64,000 nucleotides of DNA. Source: Pseudomonadota bacterium (GTDB lineage Bacteria > Pseudomonadota > Gammaproteobacteria > Steroidobacterales > Steroidobacteraceae). The position numbers and the translations under genes were made by a program. Each line of letters begins with the position of its first letter. Position 1 is the first letter of the stretch. The notes below the pieces were generated by a model. It did no database searches, was not told the origin of the DNA, and was given only the letters and a program-made list of their open reading frames with translations. The stretch is from assembly GCA_026398735.1 (NCBI GenBank), contig JAPLSH010000009.1, positions 1-64,000 on the forward strand, read 5' to 3'. Below, piece by piece: positions 18,534-27,861 of the stretch.

Positions 18534-21005
18534 CTACTGAACAGTCGAAACAAGCTGAGCGGTGGTGGTCTTGGGCAGTGGCGCCGCAGGTGAAGCACGG
18601 CGACGGAAGGCATCGCTGTTAACCACGCCCATCACCAACGCCTCAAAACTCAGACCCTCGGCTTCTGCCTTGCGAACGATGGCACGCACTGCCGGCATGT
18701 CATCGTGATCAACGTGGCGGCCTACCGCATAGGTCATCAGTTTCTCGGTAAGAATTTGCGAGAACTGATCGCCGCGCGCGGCCAATGCCTTGTGCAGATC
18801 TGCCGGGCCAGACAGACGCTCACCGCTGGGCATGGTGGCCGCCGAATCGATAGGCAGTCGCGATTGCGGATCGATCTTGCGGTAAGCACCCACCGTATCG
18901 AAATTCTCTAGTGCAAAGCCCAGCGGATCCATTACTGCATGGCAGCTGGCGCAGGACTTGTTGGCACGGTGGATCTCGGTCTGCTCGCGCACCGTGGCGG
19001 CTTTACCCTTCACCGCATCAGCCAGGTCCGGCACGCTGGCCGGCGGCGCGGCCGGCGGTGTGCCCAAGATGCGCTCCAGAATCCAGGCACCGCGCAGCAC
19101 TGGCGCAGTGCGATTGGGGTTGGCTGTCAGCATCAACACTGCGCCCTTACCCAACAAGCCATGGCGATTGGGATCGGTCAGTGCGACCTTGTGAAAGCCA
19201 TTGCCGCGCACGTCGGTCATACCGTAGATAAGCGCAACCTGTTCGTTGATGTAGGTGTGATCGGCTGTCAGCAGATCAGTGACCGGACGGTTGGCGCGCA
19301 GGATGCTGTCCATGAACAGTTCGAGCTCTTTCTTGAGCGCCGGGCGCGGGTCGTACACACCGCTGGCATGCTGAAACTGCGCCGCTGACGGGACGATGGA
19401 ATCCATCTTGGCGACGTTGAGCCACTGGAAGGCAAAGTCGCGCGTCAGCGAGATGCCACGAGGATCGGCGATCATGCGATGCACCTGCGCTCGAAGCACA
19501 TCGGGCTTGGCCAGATCACCCTTCTCAGCAGCCTTGAGCAGTTCGTCGTCGGGCAGGCTGCTCCACAGCACCAGCGCCAAACGCGAGGCCAGCTCCAATT
19601 GCGTCAGCTCACGAGCGCCCGCCTCTGCCGGGCCTTCAACGCGATACAGGAAGTGCGGGCTGACCAGAATGGCCGCGATGGCTTCGCGCACACCGCCCTC
19701 AAAACCGTCGGCCTTGGAACCCTTGTCGTAGAAGGCCAGCAGCGGACTCATGTCCTGATCGGTGACCGGACGGCGGAAGGCCTGACGTGCAAGCCGGCCC
19801 AGGATGCTCTGCGCACAGGCGCGCTCATCAGCAGTGCTTGACGGTTTGCAGGTAAAGATTTTTTTGCGGCTGGCCGAGTCGCTCAGGCCAGTGATTTTGA
19901 CAGGGCCTTTGACTTGGAAGACATGCACAGCAGGTACGCGATGCTGGCCGCCTTCCAGCGCATTGGCCGGGCGCCGATCGTCACCAGGCTGGTACTGCAG
20001 GGTGCGCGAATCGCTTTCGGCATAGCTGCGCCGCAGGAAGGTCACCGCAAGCGTGTGCTGACCCGCAGTGGCTGTGAAACGAATGTCCTTGAGGCGGCCG
20101 TTGATCTGCGCCACTGCATCATCCAGACGCTGATCGATAGCAGTGTGATCGTCTTCGCCACCGATTTTGGTGCGCCAGATTTCCTTGCCATCGAGCAGTG
20201 CGATGACCGTGTTCTCGAACTCCATGTTGGGCACGGTGCGCGCCAACGCCATGTCGCCGATGGTGAGCACGTAGTCGCCGTCGGCAGGGAAGTTGTGCAG
20301 CGCGCTCATACCACCGCGCGTGCCAAAGGGCATGCCGTCCTTATAGCGCCGCTGATTGCCTGAGCCTGCGGCCGGCGCTGCAGCCAGCGACAGGATCATG
20401 TTGGGCACCAGACCATAGGTGGTCTCGAGCGGCACCGACTTGGGATCGCCTACCGCCAGCAGCGCCAGCGAGCGCGACGCAGTGACCGCCTGGTCCATGA
20501 ACGATGCGTTCATCTGCAGCAGGTCGGCGTTGGTGTCGAAGTCGTCTTTGAGCGGGTCTTGCGGCAACCAAGTGGCCGCGTCGATTTGCAGACCCAGCAG
20601 GTCGTGCACCGCGTTGGCGTATTCACGGCGATTGAGACGACGCAGCGGCACATAGCCCACATGCGGTGCCACTTCCTGCGCCTTGTCCAGGGTGGTTTCG
20701 AGCCACTTGACCATGCTCTGCACGGCAGCGCGTTCTGGCTGCTTCTCGGTCGGCGGTGGCATCAAGCCGCTACGCAGCTTCTTGATCGCGGTTTCCCAAA
20801 TCTTGGCGTTCTGCGGCACATCATCGGCAGACAGCGTGTCGAGTGCGACGCTACCGGCCCAGTCGGTAGTGTTGTGGCAGCCAAAGCAGTAGGTCTCGAC
20901 GGTCTTCCAGTTGGCCGCGTGTGCATCGGCAGCCGCTGCGGTATTCGCCGGACCCACAATTGCCCCAAGGCCCGCCACCATCGCCAGCAGTCGATTCGAA
21001 CTCAC
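18534..21005 (-). CDS. DUF1592/DUF1588/DUF1585 protein with haem c motif (module A)
   Basis: A protein of about 823 residues if started at the GTG at 21005, which has GGGGG 7 bp before it and gives a signal-like N-terminus. The open frame extends to 21449, but that leader lies in the divergent regulatory region and overlaps the gene at 21193. Residues 40-44 are CFGCH, a haem-binding CxxCH. Then come RLNRREYANAVHDLLGL (DUF1587), DUF1595 and DUF1592, and near the C-terminus CASCHAVMDPLG (DUF1588) and MTYAVGRHVDHDD (DUF1585). The architecture is known from planctomycete-type cytochromes; the reaction is unknown. It is the first gene of the long operon, and its paralogue is at 25474-27861. Confidence 0.9.
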   Translation of the reverse strand: MSSNRLLAMVAGLGAIVGPANTAAAADAHAANWKTVETYCFGCHNTTDWAGSVALDTLSADDVPQNAKIWETAIKKLRSGLMPPPTEKQPERAAVQSMVKWLETTLDKAQEVAPHVGYVPLRRLNRREYANAVHDLLGLQIDAATWLPQDPLKDDFDTNADLLQMNASFMDQAVTASRSLALLAVGDPKSVPLETTYGLVPNMILSLAAAPAAGSGNQRRYKDGMPFGTRGGMSALHNFPADGDYVLTIGDMALARTVPNMEFENTVIALLDGKEIWRTKIGGEDDHTAIDQRLDDAVAQINGRLKDIRFTATAGQHTLAVTFLRRSYAESDSRTLQYQPGDDRRPANALEGGQHRVPAVHVFQVKGPVKITGLSDSASRKKIFTCKPSSTADERACAQSILGRLARQAFRRPVTDQDMSPLLAFYDKGSKADGFEGGVREAIAAILVSPHFLYRVEGPAEAGARELTQLELASRLALVLWSSLPDDELLKAAEKGDLAKPDVLRAQVHRMIADPRGISLTRDFAFQWLNVAKMDSIVPSAAQFQHASGVYDPRPALKKELELFMDSILRANRPVTDLLTADHTYINEQVALIYGMTDVRGNGFHKVALTDPNRHGLLGKGAVLMLTANPNRTAPVLRGAWILERILGTPPAAPPASVPDLADAVKGKAATVREQTEIHRANKSCASCHAVMDPLGFALENFDTVGAYRKIDPQSRLPIDSAATMPSGERLSGPADLHKALAARGDQFSQILTEKLMTYAVGRHVDHDDMPAVRAIVRKAEAEGLSFEALVMGVVNSDAFRRRASPAAPLPKTTTAQLVSTVQ

Positions 21006-21092
21006 CACAGAACCCCCGTTGGTCGCCGGCCGGGCCGACGATCCGTCCACTATCTTTGAGCTCCGAGTATAGGAGCCATTGCTGGGGTGGGG

Positions 21093-21143
21093 GTACACCT
21101 TTATCGGCCGTTGACCCCTGCGGACGCACCTGTAAAGGTGCAC
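21093..21143. promoter_or_regulatory. Imperfect inverted repeat in a divergent intergenic region
   Basis: GTACACCTTTA (21093-21103) and TAAAGGTGCAC (21133-21143) are inverted copies matching at 10 of 11 positions, with 29 bp between them. They lie between the minus-strand DUF1592 operon and the plus-strand MBL gene, a natural place for a shared operator or a hairpin in the leader of one transcript. The MBL gene has its ribosome site GGAGGAA at 21183-21189. Confidence 0.45.
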
Positions 21144-21192
21144 ACCGGATCTGCACAAAAGCGGTGCCGCCGAAGGCGGAGCCGGAGGAACC

Positions 21193-22134
21193 ATGAAGAC
21201 GCACAATTTCGCGGCCATCGCCCTGACCACCGCGCTACTGGCAGGATCCGGCTTGGCGCAGGAGGCCGCTTCGGTCGCACCGTCGCCGCCCGCCCCGCCG
21301 CCTACCGCGCCCCGCGCACCTCCCCCGCCCATGACCATCACCCAGGTAAAGCCCAACCTGTATTTCATTGTGGGTGGAGGCGGTAACTCCGAACTGCTGA
21401 CCACCGCCAACGGCGCGCTACTGGTCGATACCAAAAACCTCAATGACAAGGATTACGGCGACCTGATGACGCTCATCAGCTCGGTCACCGACAAGCCGGT
21501 CAAAGTAGTGATCGACACCCACCATCACGCCGACCACACGGGCAACAACGAGAAGTTCATCGCTGCCGGCACCAAGGTGATCGGTCAGGAAACGATGCCC
21601 AAAATCCTGGAGAACTACACCACGCGCCTGGCACCCCACACGCCGGCCGCACCCACCACGCTTTACTCCAAATTCATGCGCGTGCGTCTGGGCAAGCACA
21701 CCGATGCCCGGCTATACCACTTCGGGCCAGGACACACGGGTGCGGACACGCTGGTGTATTTCGGTAACCAGAAGGCCATCGCCTTTGGTGATCTGCTGGT
21801 GATGGATCCGACGGTGCCCAACTACGATGCCGGCAACGGGGGCGGTTCGCTGCTGGGCTTGCAGCACGCGCTAGCCGAGAGTCTGAAACTGCGTTGGGAT
21901 GTTGCGTTTCCGGGCCATGGCGGTAAGACCTTCACGCGCGATGAGGTCAAGGCCTATAAGACCAAGATCGACACGCTGATTACCCGCATCAAGGCTGCCA
22001 TCGATGCCGGCACGCCTAAAGAAGAGCTGATCGCATCGCTCAATACCGCGGACCTGGGTTGGAAGATCGGCGGCCAATTCTGGGCTCCGCCAGAGCGCGT
22101 GGATGCGTTGGTGGCGGAACTGTCCGGCAAGTAA
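21193..22134 (+). CDS. Secreted MBL-fold metallo-hydrolase
   Basis: A 313-residue protein with a signal peptide (ALLAGSGLAQEA) and a Pro/Ala-rich linker at about 30-45. The metallo-beta-lactamase fold shows DTHHHADHTGNN (the HxHxDH zinc motif), FGPGHTGADTLVYF and FPGHGGKTFTRDE. The HADH sequence suggests a dinuclear zinc hydrolase related to the B3/lactonase-type enzymes; actual substrate unknown. The gene stands alone on the plus strand between the two DUF1592 modules, divergent from module A and convergent with module B. Confidence 0.9.
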   Translation: MKTHNFAAIALTTALLAGSGLAQEAASVAPSPPAPPPTAPRAPPPPMTITQVKPNLYFIVGGGGNSELLTTANGALLVDTKNLNDKDYGDLMTLISSVTDKPVKVVIDTHHHADHTGNNEKFIAAGTKVIGQETMPKILENYTTRLAPHTPAAPTTLYSKFMRVRLGKHTDARLYHFGPGHTGADTLVYFGNQKAIAFGDLLVMDPTVPNYDAGNGGGSLLGLQHALAESLKLRWDVAFPGHGGKTFTRDEVKAYKTKIDTLITRIKAAIDAGTPKEELIASLNTADLGWKIGGQFWAPPERVDALVAELSGK

Positions 22135-22139
22135 CCAAG

Positions 22140-22179
22140 AGCGACCCACCGGTACCCGTTGAAGGTACTGGTGGGCGCT
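22140..22179. terminator. Hairpin between convergent genes
   Basis: AGCGACCCACCGGTACC (22140-22156) can pair with GGTACTGGTGGGCGCT (22164-22179) around the loop CGTTGAA, with one bulge and one G-T pair. It lies just after the MBL stop and before the ankyrin stop on the other strand, so it probably ends transcription from both sides. No strong T-run follows. Confidence 0.65.
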
Positions 22180-22189
22180 ACTTTATGGA

Positions 22190-24097
22190 TCAGTGATTGA
22201 GGCTCATCGGGTCGTAGCCCGGACGGCAGACTTCGACTATGCATAGCGACTCGAGCGTGCGGCCCTCAGGTGGTGCCTTGATGCCCGCCTTGAGCATGAA
22301 GTCACGCAGCACCTTCGATGTATCCGGATGCGGAATGGCCGACTGCACACCGACGCGGACCAATCCGTCGGCATAGTCGATCGGCAACCAAGTGTGTGCC
22401 GAGAGCTCGGGGCTGCCGCGATTGTCGGTGTTGCCGAAGTCGCGCACATCCATCTTGGCGCCCGCTGCCACCAGCACCTTCACCACTTCAGTGGCACCCT
22501 TGTGCGCCGCGCCATGCAGCGCTACGCGACCGGTATCGGCCTGGAAGTTGGGGTTGATGCCCAGCGACAGCAGGTATTTGACTGAGTCCACAGTCTCTTG
22601 AGTAGAGCGCTCTCTGGTAACGCCTTCCACCCAGCCGATACCGGCAGCCACCGCCAGCGGTGTCACGCCCAGCTTGGTGTTGATCTTCGGATCAGCGCCG
22701 CGAGCGACGAGCAGTTTGAGCAACTCCAGATCACCAGATTGCGCTGCACGCAGGAAGGCCGTCGCACCCTCTTCGTTGAGCCACTGGTTGGTAAACACCG
22801 TGCGAGTCTCAGTGCTCTCGGTGATGCGCGCATTGACGTTGGCGCCCTTATCGATAAGCAGCGTGATGAACGCAAGGCTGTCGAAGTCGGCCTCGCGCGT
22901 GGGGTAGTCGCCGCCTTCAATGTTGCGGTTGTCAGTGGCCAGATACAGCGGTGTCCAGCCACCCTTGTTGGCCAGATTCACATTGGCGCCGCGCTCAATG
23001 AGGAACTTGCCCATCTGATAGTTCTGGTTCTGCGTCGCAGCCAGCAGCGGACTCCAGCCATAGCGGGTGGTCTGATTCACATCAGCGCCACCATCGAGCA
23101 GCGCACGTGCGGTATCGATGTTGCCGTTGCGGGCCGCATAGACCAACGCGGTCAAAGCGCCGCCATCGGGTTCACGCGGTGGGGGACGACGGCCACGGCC
23201 ACTGCTGACAGGGACTGGGTCGCCATTGGCATCGAGCACCGGATTGCCGTCGGCGTCGAGCTCAAACGCCACTTCGCCACCTACACCCGCACCCGCGTTG
23301 CCACCGGCACCTGCCACAGTGACAAAACCCAAACCACGCCGCTCAATGCCTTTGCACAGATCGGCTTCAGGAATGGTGCGCTGGCCAGCGCCCAACAGGA
23401 TGACGCGCTGCTCCCGCACCTGCGCCAAATCAGGATTCTTGGCTTCGCACAGCGCAGCGATGTTCTGCTGGCGCACGGCGCGGCGAGGATCTTCGGAATT
23501 GCCCAAGGCGGCCGAACGTCCATCACGCATCACAGGCTTGGCCAGTGCCGCCACATTGGCGCCGCGCTTGATCAATTCACGCAGCACGTCAGCGTGGCCC
23601 TGATCCGCAGCCTGCATCAAGGCGCTGGTACCCCGCTCGCTCTCGACGGCATTCACATCCGCGCCGCGGTCGAGCAACGCACGCACGGCACCGACACTGC
23701 CCGAGCGTGCCGCCAGCATCAGCGGACGACGACCCAGCGGCAGCTGTTCGTTGGCGTCGGCACCGCCCTTGAGCAGCACCTGAATCACGGCAGCATCGCC
23801 ATGGGACGCAGCCAGCCACATCGGCGTAGCACCGTTGCGATTGCCCAAACCCGGCTTGGCGCCGGCCTTCAACAACCGCTCGGTCAACTTCACATCACCG
23901 CGATAGGCGGCCCACTGCAGTGCGGTAGCGCCATCGGCCTGCTGTGCGTTGACGTCGGCACCGCTCTTGAGCAGGCGCTCAACAGTCGCCGTGTCGCCCT
24001 TGCTTGCAGCGGCAGCAATCTCTACTTGCGCCAACGCAGTGCCGGCCATTGCCGACAGCACTGCAGCACAGAGCACTTTGGATATCAGGCTACGCAT
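22190..24097 (-). CDS. Secreted ankyrin-repeat protein (module B)
   Basis: A 635-residue protein with signal peptide MRSLISKVLCAAVLSAMAG and ankyrin repeats along nearly all of the chain (DGATALQWAAYRGDVKL, NGATPMWLAASHGDAAV, GWSPLLAATQNQNYQMG and others). A Gly/Pro/Arg-rich insert interrupts the repeats around residue 290-330. I chose the ATG at 24097 because GAGG lies 9 bp upstream; the ATG at 24106 is directly abutted by that site. It starts 19 bp after the DUF1552 stop and ends module B. Likely a periplasmic protein-interaction scaffold. Paralogue of 15660-17228. Confidence 0.9.
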   Translation of the reverse strand: MRSLISKVLCAAVLSAMAGTALAQVEIAAAASKGDTATVERLLKSGADVNAQQADGATALQWAAYRGDVKLTERLLKAGAKPGLGNRNGATPMWLAASHGDAAVIQVLLKGGADANEQLPLGRRPLMLAARSGSVGAVRALLDRGADVNAVESERGTSALMQAADQGHADVLRELIKRGANVAALAKPVMRDGRSAALGNSEDPRRAVRQQNIAALCEAKNPDLAQVREQRVILLGAGQRTIPEADLCKGIERRGLGFVTVAGAGGNAGAGVGGEVAFELDADGNPVLDANGDPVPVSSGRGRRPPPREPDGGALTALVYAARNGNIDTARALLDGGADVNQTTRYGWSPLLAATQNQNYQMGKFLIERGANVNLANKGGWTPLYLATDNRNIEGGDYPTREADFDSLAFITLLIDKGANVNARITESTETRTVFTNQWLNEEGATAFLRAAQSGDLELLKLLVARGADPKINTKLGVTPLAVAAGIGWVEGVTRERSTQETVDSVKYLLSLGINPNFQADTGRVALHGAAHKGATEVVKVLVAAGAKMDVRDFGNTDNRGSPELSAHTWLPIDYADGLVRVGVQSAIPHPDTSKVLRDFMLKAGIKAPPEGRTLESLCIVEVCRPGYDPMSLNH

Positions 24098-24116
24098 AGT
24101 GTTCATCCTCGAGCCG

Positions 24117-25469
24117 TTACACCAAGCCAGGCAGATGGCCCGTGCTGTCGCCGACACTGTCACGCTGAATGCCGAACTGATCGAGAACACTGAGCAGCAG
24201 GTTGCCCGTGGGCACCTGCTTGGTCGGGAACGCCAGATGGCGACCGCCCTTGAGCTTGCCGTTGTTACCGCCGATCAGGATATGCGGCACGTCGTAGTGG
24301 GCATGCTGATTGGGGTTGCCCATGTTGCTGCCGTACATCAACAGCGAGTGATCAAGCAGCGAGCCATCGCCATCGTTGGTGTTGGCCAGCTTGTCTACGA
24401 AGTACGCCATCATCTTGACGTGATACTGATTGATCTTGGACAGCTGGTTGATCAGGTTCGGGTCTTCACCGTGGTGCGAGCCACCGTGGAAGCCCAGTGT
24501 CGGCGACGCGCTATCCGGATACACACGACCCGTCAGATCGCGCGCGAACAGCATAGTGCTGACCCGAGTGATGTCGGCCTGGAAGCCCAGCGTCAGCAAG
24601 TCGAACATGATTTTGATGTGCTGATCGAAGGACTGCGGAATACCCGGCGGCACTGCGAAACCTTCCGGTGCTGCAGTCGTAGCGCTGGCCGCAATGGCCA
24701 GACGACGCTCGATTTCGCGAACGTTCTCGGTAAAGGCATCCAAACGTGCACGATCCGGTGCACTGACCGCGTTACGCACGCCCTTGATCTTGTCATTGAC
24801 CGAATCAAGGATGCTCTGGTTGCGCTCACGGCGCATCACGCGCTGCTCTGCAGTGCTGCCACTGCCGAACATGCGCTCGAACACCACCTGCGGGTTCAGC
24901 TCCATGGGCAACGGCATGTTGGGTGCTGACCAGGCAATGGTGTTGGTATAGACGCAGCTGTAGCCTTCGCCGCAGTTGCTGGAACCCGAGCCCGGGTCTT
25001 CCACAGAAATCTCTACGGACGGCAGCAGGGTTTCCTGACCGTAGCGGCCAGCGATGATCTGGTCGATGGTCTGCCCGGCGTAAACATCTGCACCGGCGGT
25101 CTTGCGCGGCTTCTGCGCGCACAGATAGGCCGCAGCGACCCAGTGATCGGCACCGGTTTCGCCCGGAGGCGGCTCAGCAGAACGCGAGTGCAGGCCACTG
25201 AGGATGTTCAGGTGCTGGCGATAAGGCTCCATCGGCTTCCAGATGAACGGCAGCTCCGCGGGCAAAGCACCCACTTTTTCAGGAATCCAGTAGCCGGGGG
25301 CAGCGCCGTGTGGCACGAAGCCACCGAAGAACCGCGACGGCGTATTTGCGGCCGTCTTGGCCTGAGCTGTCATGGCAGGAAGCATTGCATCCAGCAATGG
25401 CAGGGCCAGTGCAGCACCGGCACCGCGCAACAGAGTACGACGGTCGATGTGCTTCTTGGTAATGAACAT
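24117..25469 (-). CDS. DUF1552 protein with Tat signal (module B)
   Basis: A 450-residue protein starting MFITKKHIDRRTLLRGAGA, nearly the same twin-arginine signal as its module A paralogue. Shared family segments are FFGGFVPHGAAPGYW, FHGGSHHGEDPNL and LLMYGSNMGNPNQH. The ATG at 25469 matches the paralogue start and is 4 bp after the DUF1592 stop; the longer frame adds nine unlikely residues. A cysteine pair around CGEGYSCVY is not present in module A. Function unknown; Tat export implies folding in the cytoplasm, possibly with a cofactor or partner. Confidence 0.93.
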   Translation of the reverse strand: MFITKKHIDRRTLLRGAGAALALPLLDAMLPAMTAQAKTAANTPSRFFGGFVPHGAAPGYWIPEKVGALPAELPFIWKPMEPYRQHLNILSGLHSRSAEPPPGETGADHWVAAAYLCAQKPRKTAGADVYAGQTIDQIIAGRYGQETLLPSVEISVEDPGSGSSNCGEGYSCVYTNTIAWSAPNMPLPMELNPQVVFERMFGSGSTAEQRVMRRERNQSILDSVNDKIKGVRNAVSAPDRARLDAFTENVREIERRLAIAASATTAAPEGFAVPPGIPQSFDQHIKIMFDLLTLGFQADITRVSTMLFARDLTGRVYPDSASPTLGFHGGSHHGEDPNLINQLSKINQYHVKMMAYFVDKLANTNDGDGSLLDHSLLMYGSNMGNPNQHAHYDVPHILIGGNNGKLKGGRHLAFPTKQVPTGNLLLSVLDQFGIQRDSVGDSTGHLPGLV

Positions 25470-25473
25470 GGTG

Positions 25474-27861
25474 TTACTCCCCCCTCGATGCAACAACGGC
25501 TGATTTCATGTTCATGGTGAAAGTCGGACTCTGAACCACGCCCATGATCAGTGACGAAAACTTGTAGTCATCCTTCGCGGCGTTGTGGGCCAGCGAACGG
25601 ACCAGCGGCATGTCCTTGTGATCCAGACCGCGCCCGATGGCATAGGTCAGCAGATTCTCGATGACAACTTCAGCGAACACTTCGCGCTTGCGTACCGAGA
25701 AATCGCGCAGGCCTTTGATGCCATCGATGCGCGTGCCGTCAGAAATGGAGGCGGCCGAATCGATCGGGATACCGATTTCGGTCGTGCGCCACTGGCCCAC
25801 CGCATCGAAGTTTTCCATGGCCAAACCCATGGGCTCAAACATCTTGTGGCAACTGGCGCAGGTCGGATTGGTGGTGTGCAGCACCAAGCGCTCACGCATG
25901 GTCTTTGCGCTTTCACCGACCTTCTGATCCAACTTTGTTTCCACGCCCGGCGGCGGATCCGGGGGGCTGACGCCCAGGAAGGTTTGCAGGTACCACTTAC
26001 CGCGCTTAACAGGCGATGTACGGGCTGCATCAGAGGTGATGGTCAGCAATGCACCCTTGCCCAACAAGCCTCGGCGTATGTCTTGATCAGCTCCCAAGTT
26101 GACCCGACGGAACTGCGCGCCATAGATGCCGGGGATGCCGTAGTGCTTGGCAAGTCGCTCGTTAACGAAGGTGTAATCGGCCGTGAGCAGCTCGTTCACG
26201 CTGCGGTCTTCTTGGATGATGCTGGCGAAGAACAACTCGACTTCCCGCTTAAACGCCTCGCGCAGCGTGCTGTCGAAATCCGGGAAAGTGTTGACCACCG
26301 GCTCGCTGGCAGCGATGCCGCGGATGTTGAGCCACTGGCCGGTGAAGTTGCGCACCAACGCCTGCGAACGCGGGTCGGCGATCATGCGATCGACCTGCTT
26401 TTTGAGCACCTTGGGCTCGTGCAGCTTGTTGGCCGCAGCAAGATTGATCAGCTCGATGTCGGGGATGCTGCTCCACAGGAAGAACGACAAACGCGATGCC
26501 AACTCAATGTCGTTGATGCGATAGCCAGCGCCCGCGGTCAACTGGGCCGGCTCGATCTCGGAGCGGTAAATGAAATCCGGATCGGTCAGCAATCGCTGGA
26601 TGACCGCTTCGATGCCGCTGTCAAACTTGCCGCCCTGATCTCGCGCGCTGCGATAGAACGCAGTCATGACTTTAAGGTCTGCGTCGCTGGCAGGCCGGCG
26701 AAAGGCCTTGGTGGTCAAGGTGGTGATGATCTTGCGTGCGCAGTCGGCCTCTTCGCTGGGGCCGCGCGGGTAGCACTCGAATATGGTGCGGCGGCTTTGC
26801 GTATCGGTGGCGGGCTTGCCCTTGAACGGACCTTCGACAAACACCTGACCGACGTGCGGATAGAAGGTGTATCCGGAAATCGACCCGGGCGAATTCATGG
26901 TGCGCTGGAAGGATTTATTGAGGCCGGTATCAGGCAGATCACTGGTAGCGAGGAAGCCTACACCGATGCGATGGAAGCCAGCCGTGATGGGCAGTGCCGG
27001 CGTCTTGCCGCCATCACTGCGCGTGGGCGCGATCTCTTTGTCCCAGTCGTACAGATAAACCCGCTTGCCATCAACGGTGACTTCGAGCTTCTCGCCCTTC
27101 ACGTTTCCAAGCACCGCAGTGAAGTAACCGGTCATGCCCTTGACGGTCAGCGTGTACTCACCGTCGGCAGGGAACTCGTGCTCAATGAGCAAGCCGCCGC
27201 GGGTTCCGAAGGGCAGGCCTTCAACGTAATTGTTTTGGCTGGTGTCGTGCGGCGCATCGAACACCGCCAGCGTCGGCGCAGTCTCTGTGCCGATGGCCAG
27301 ACGGCTGATGTTGCCAGCCGCAGACAGATAAGCCTCGAGCAAGGCCGGCGACGTGGTCAGGGTACCTGCCATGTTGTCGAAGCCATGGCTGGAATCGTCG
27401 GACGGCAGAAACTTGGACGCATCAACCTTAAGACCCAGCAGGTCCCTGACAGCGTTGCTGTACTCGGTGCGATTCAAGCGATGCAGACCTGGCGCGGGCA
27501 AGTGAGCGGCTTTGGTGGCAGCCTGCTTATCGATGCTCTGCTCGAGCACTTTTGCCAGTTGCTGCACGATCTCGTAAGAGGGACGGTCTTTGCCAACCGG
27601 CGGCATCATGTCGGCGCGCAGGCGCTTGATCAGCTTCTCGCCGATGTCGGGCTTCTCGACGATGTTCGCGGCAGAGGTACCGATCAGATCGAGGCCGCCA
27701 GCGTAGTCACTGTCGTTGTGGCATTCGGTGCAGTACTTCTGGATCAACGCACCGCTGTCCACACTTGCGTGTTGCGCAACAGCAGCTTGCGAGAAAACAG
27801 TGGCGCCCACGAGCATGAACATGCCACGGCAAGCAAGCTTCAACAAAAACATCGATCGCAT
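25474..27861 (-). CDS. DUF1592/DUF1588/DUF1585 protein with haem c motif (module B)
   Basis: A 795-residue secreted protein. The signal peptide ends near SQAAVAQ. The haem c motif CTECH is at residues 44-48. Then come RLNRTEYSNAVRDLLGL (DUF1587), DUF1595 and DUF1592 regions, CASCHKMFEPMGLAMENFD (DUF1588) and LTYAIGRGLDHKDMP (DUF1585). The order of domains is the same as in module A. The ribosome site GGGGGTG lies just before the start. It heads the DUF1592-DUF1552-ankyrin operon and is divergent from the glycosyltransferase cluster. A periplasmic electron-transfer or oxidative role is plausible from the haem motif but not shown. Confidence 0.92.
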   Translation of the reverse strand: MRSMFLLKLACRGMFMLVGATVFSQAAVAQHASVDSGALIQKYCTECHNDSDYAGGLDLIGTSAANIVEKPDIGEKLIKRLRADMMPPVGKDRPSYEIVQQLAKVLEQSIDKQAATKAAHLPAPGLHRLNRTEYSNAVRDLLGLKVDASKFLPSDDSSHGFDNMAGTLTTSPALLEAYLSAAGNISRLAIGTETAPTLAVFDAPHDTSQNNYVEGLPFGTRGGLLIEHEFPADGEYTLTVKGMTGYFTAVLGNVKGEKLEVTVDGKRVYLYDWDKEIAPTRSDGGKTPALPITAGFHRIGVGFLATSDLPDTGLNKSFQRTMNSPGSISGYTFYPHVGQVFVEGPFKGKPATDTQSRRTIFECYPRGPSEEADCARKIITTLTTKAFRRPASDADLKVMTAFYRSARDQGGKFDSGIEAVIQRLLTDPDFIYRSEIEPAQLTAGAGYRINDIELASRLSFFLWSSIPDIELINLAAANKLHEPKVLKKQVDRMIADPRSQALVRNFTGQWLNIRGIAASEPVVNTFPDFDSTLREAFKREVELFFASIIQEDRSVNELLTADYTFVNERLAKHYGIPGIYGAQFRRVNLGADQDIRRGLLGKGALLTITSDAARTSPVKRGKWYLQTFLGVSPPDPPPGVETKLDQKVGESAKTMRERLVLHTTNPTCASCHKMFEPMGLAMENFDAVGQWRTTEIGIPIDSAASISDGTRIDGIKGLRDFSVRKREVFAEVVIENLLTYAIGRGLDHKDMPLVRSLAHNAAKDDYKFSSLIMGVVQSPTFTMNMKSAVVASRGE

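Noticed and set aside
21006-21449. Longer N-terminus for the module A DUF1592 protein
   Set aside because: It would run across the divergent regulatory region and over the MBL gene start, and hides the signal peptide that appears with the GTG at 21005.
15660-24097. Repeated similar DNA in the two ankyrin genes as mobile repeats
   Set aside because: The similarity is explained by the ankyrin repeat coding pattern and by paralogy of the two modules.
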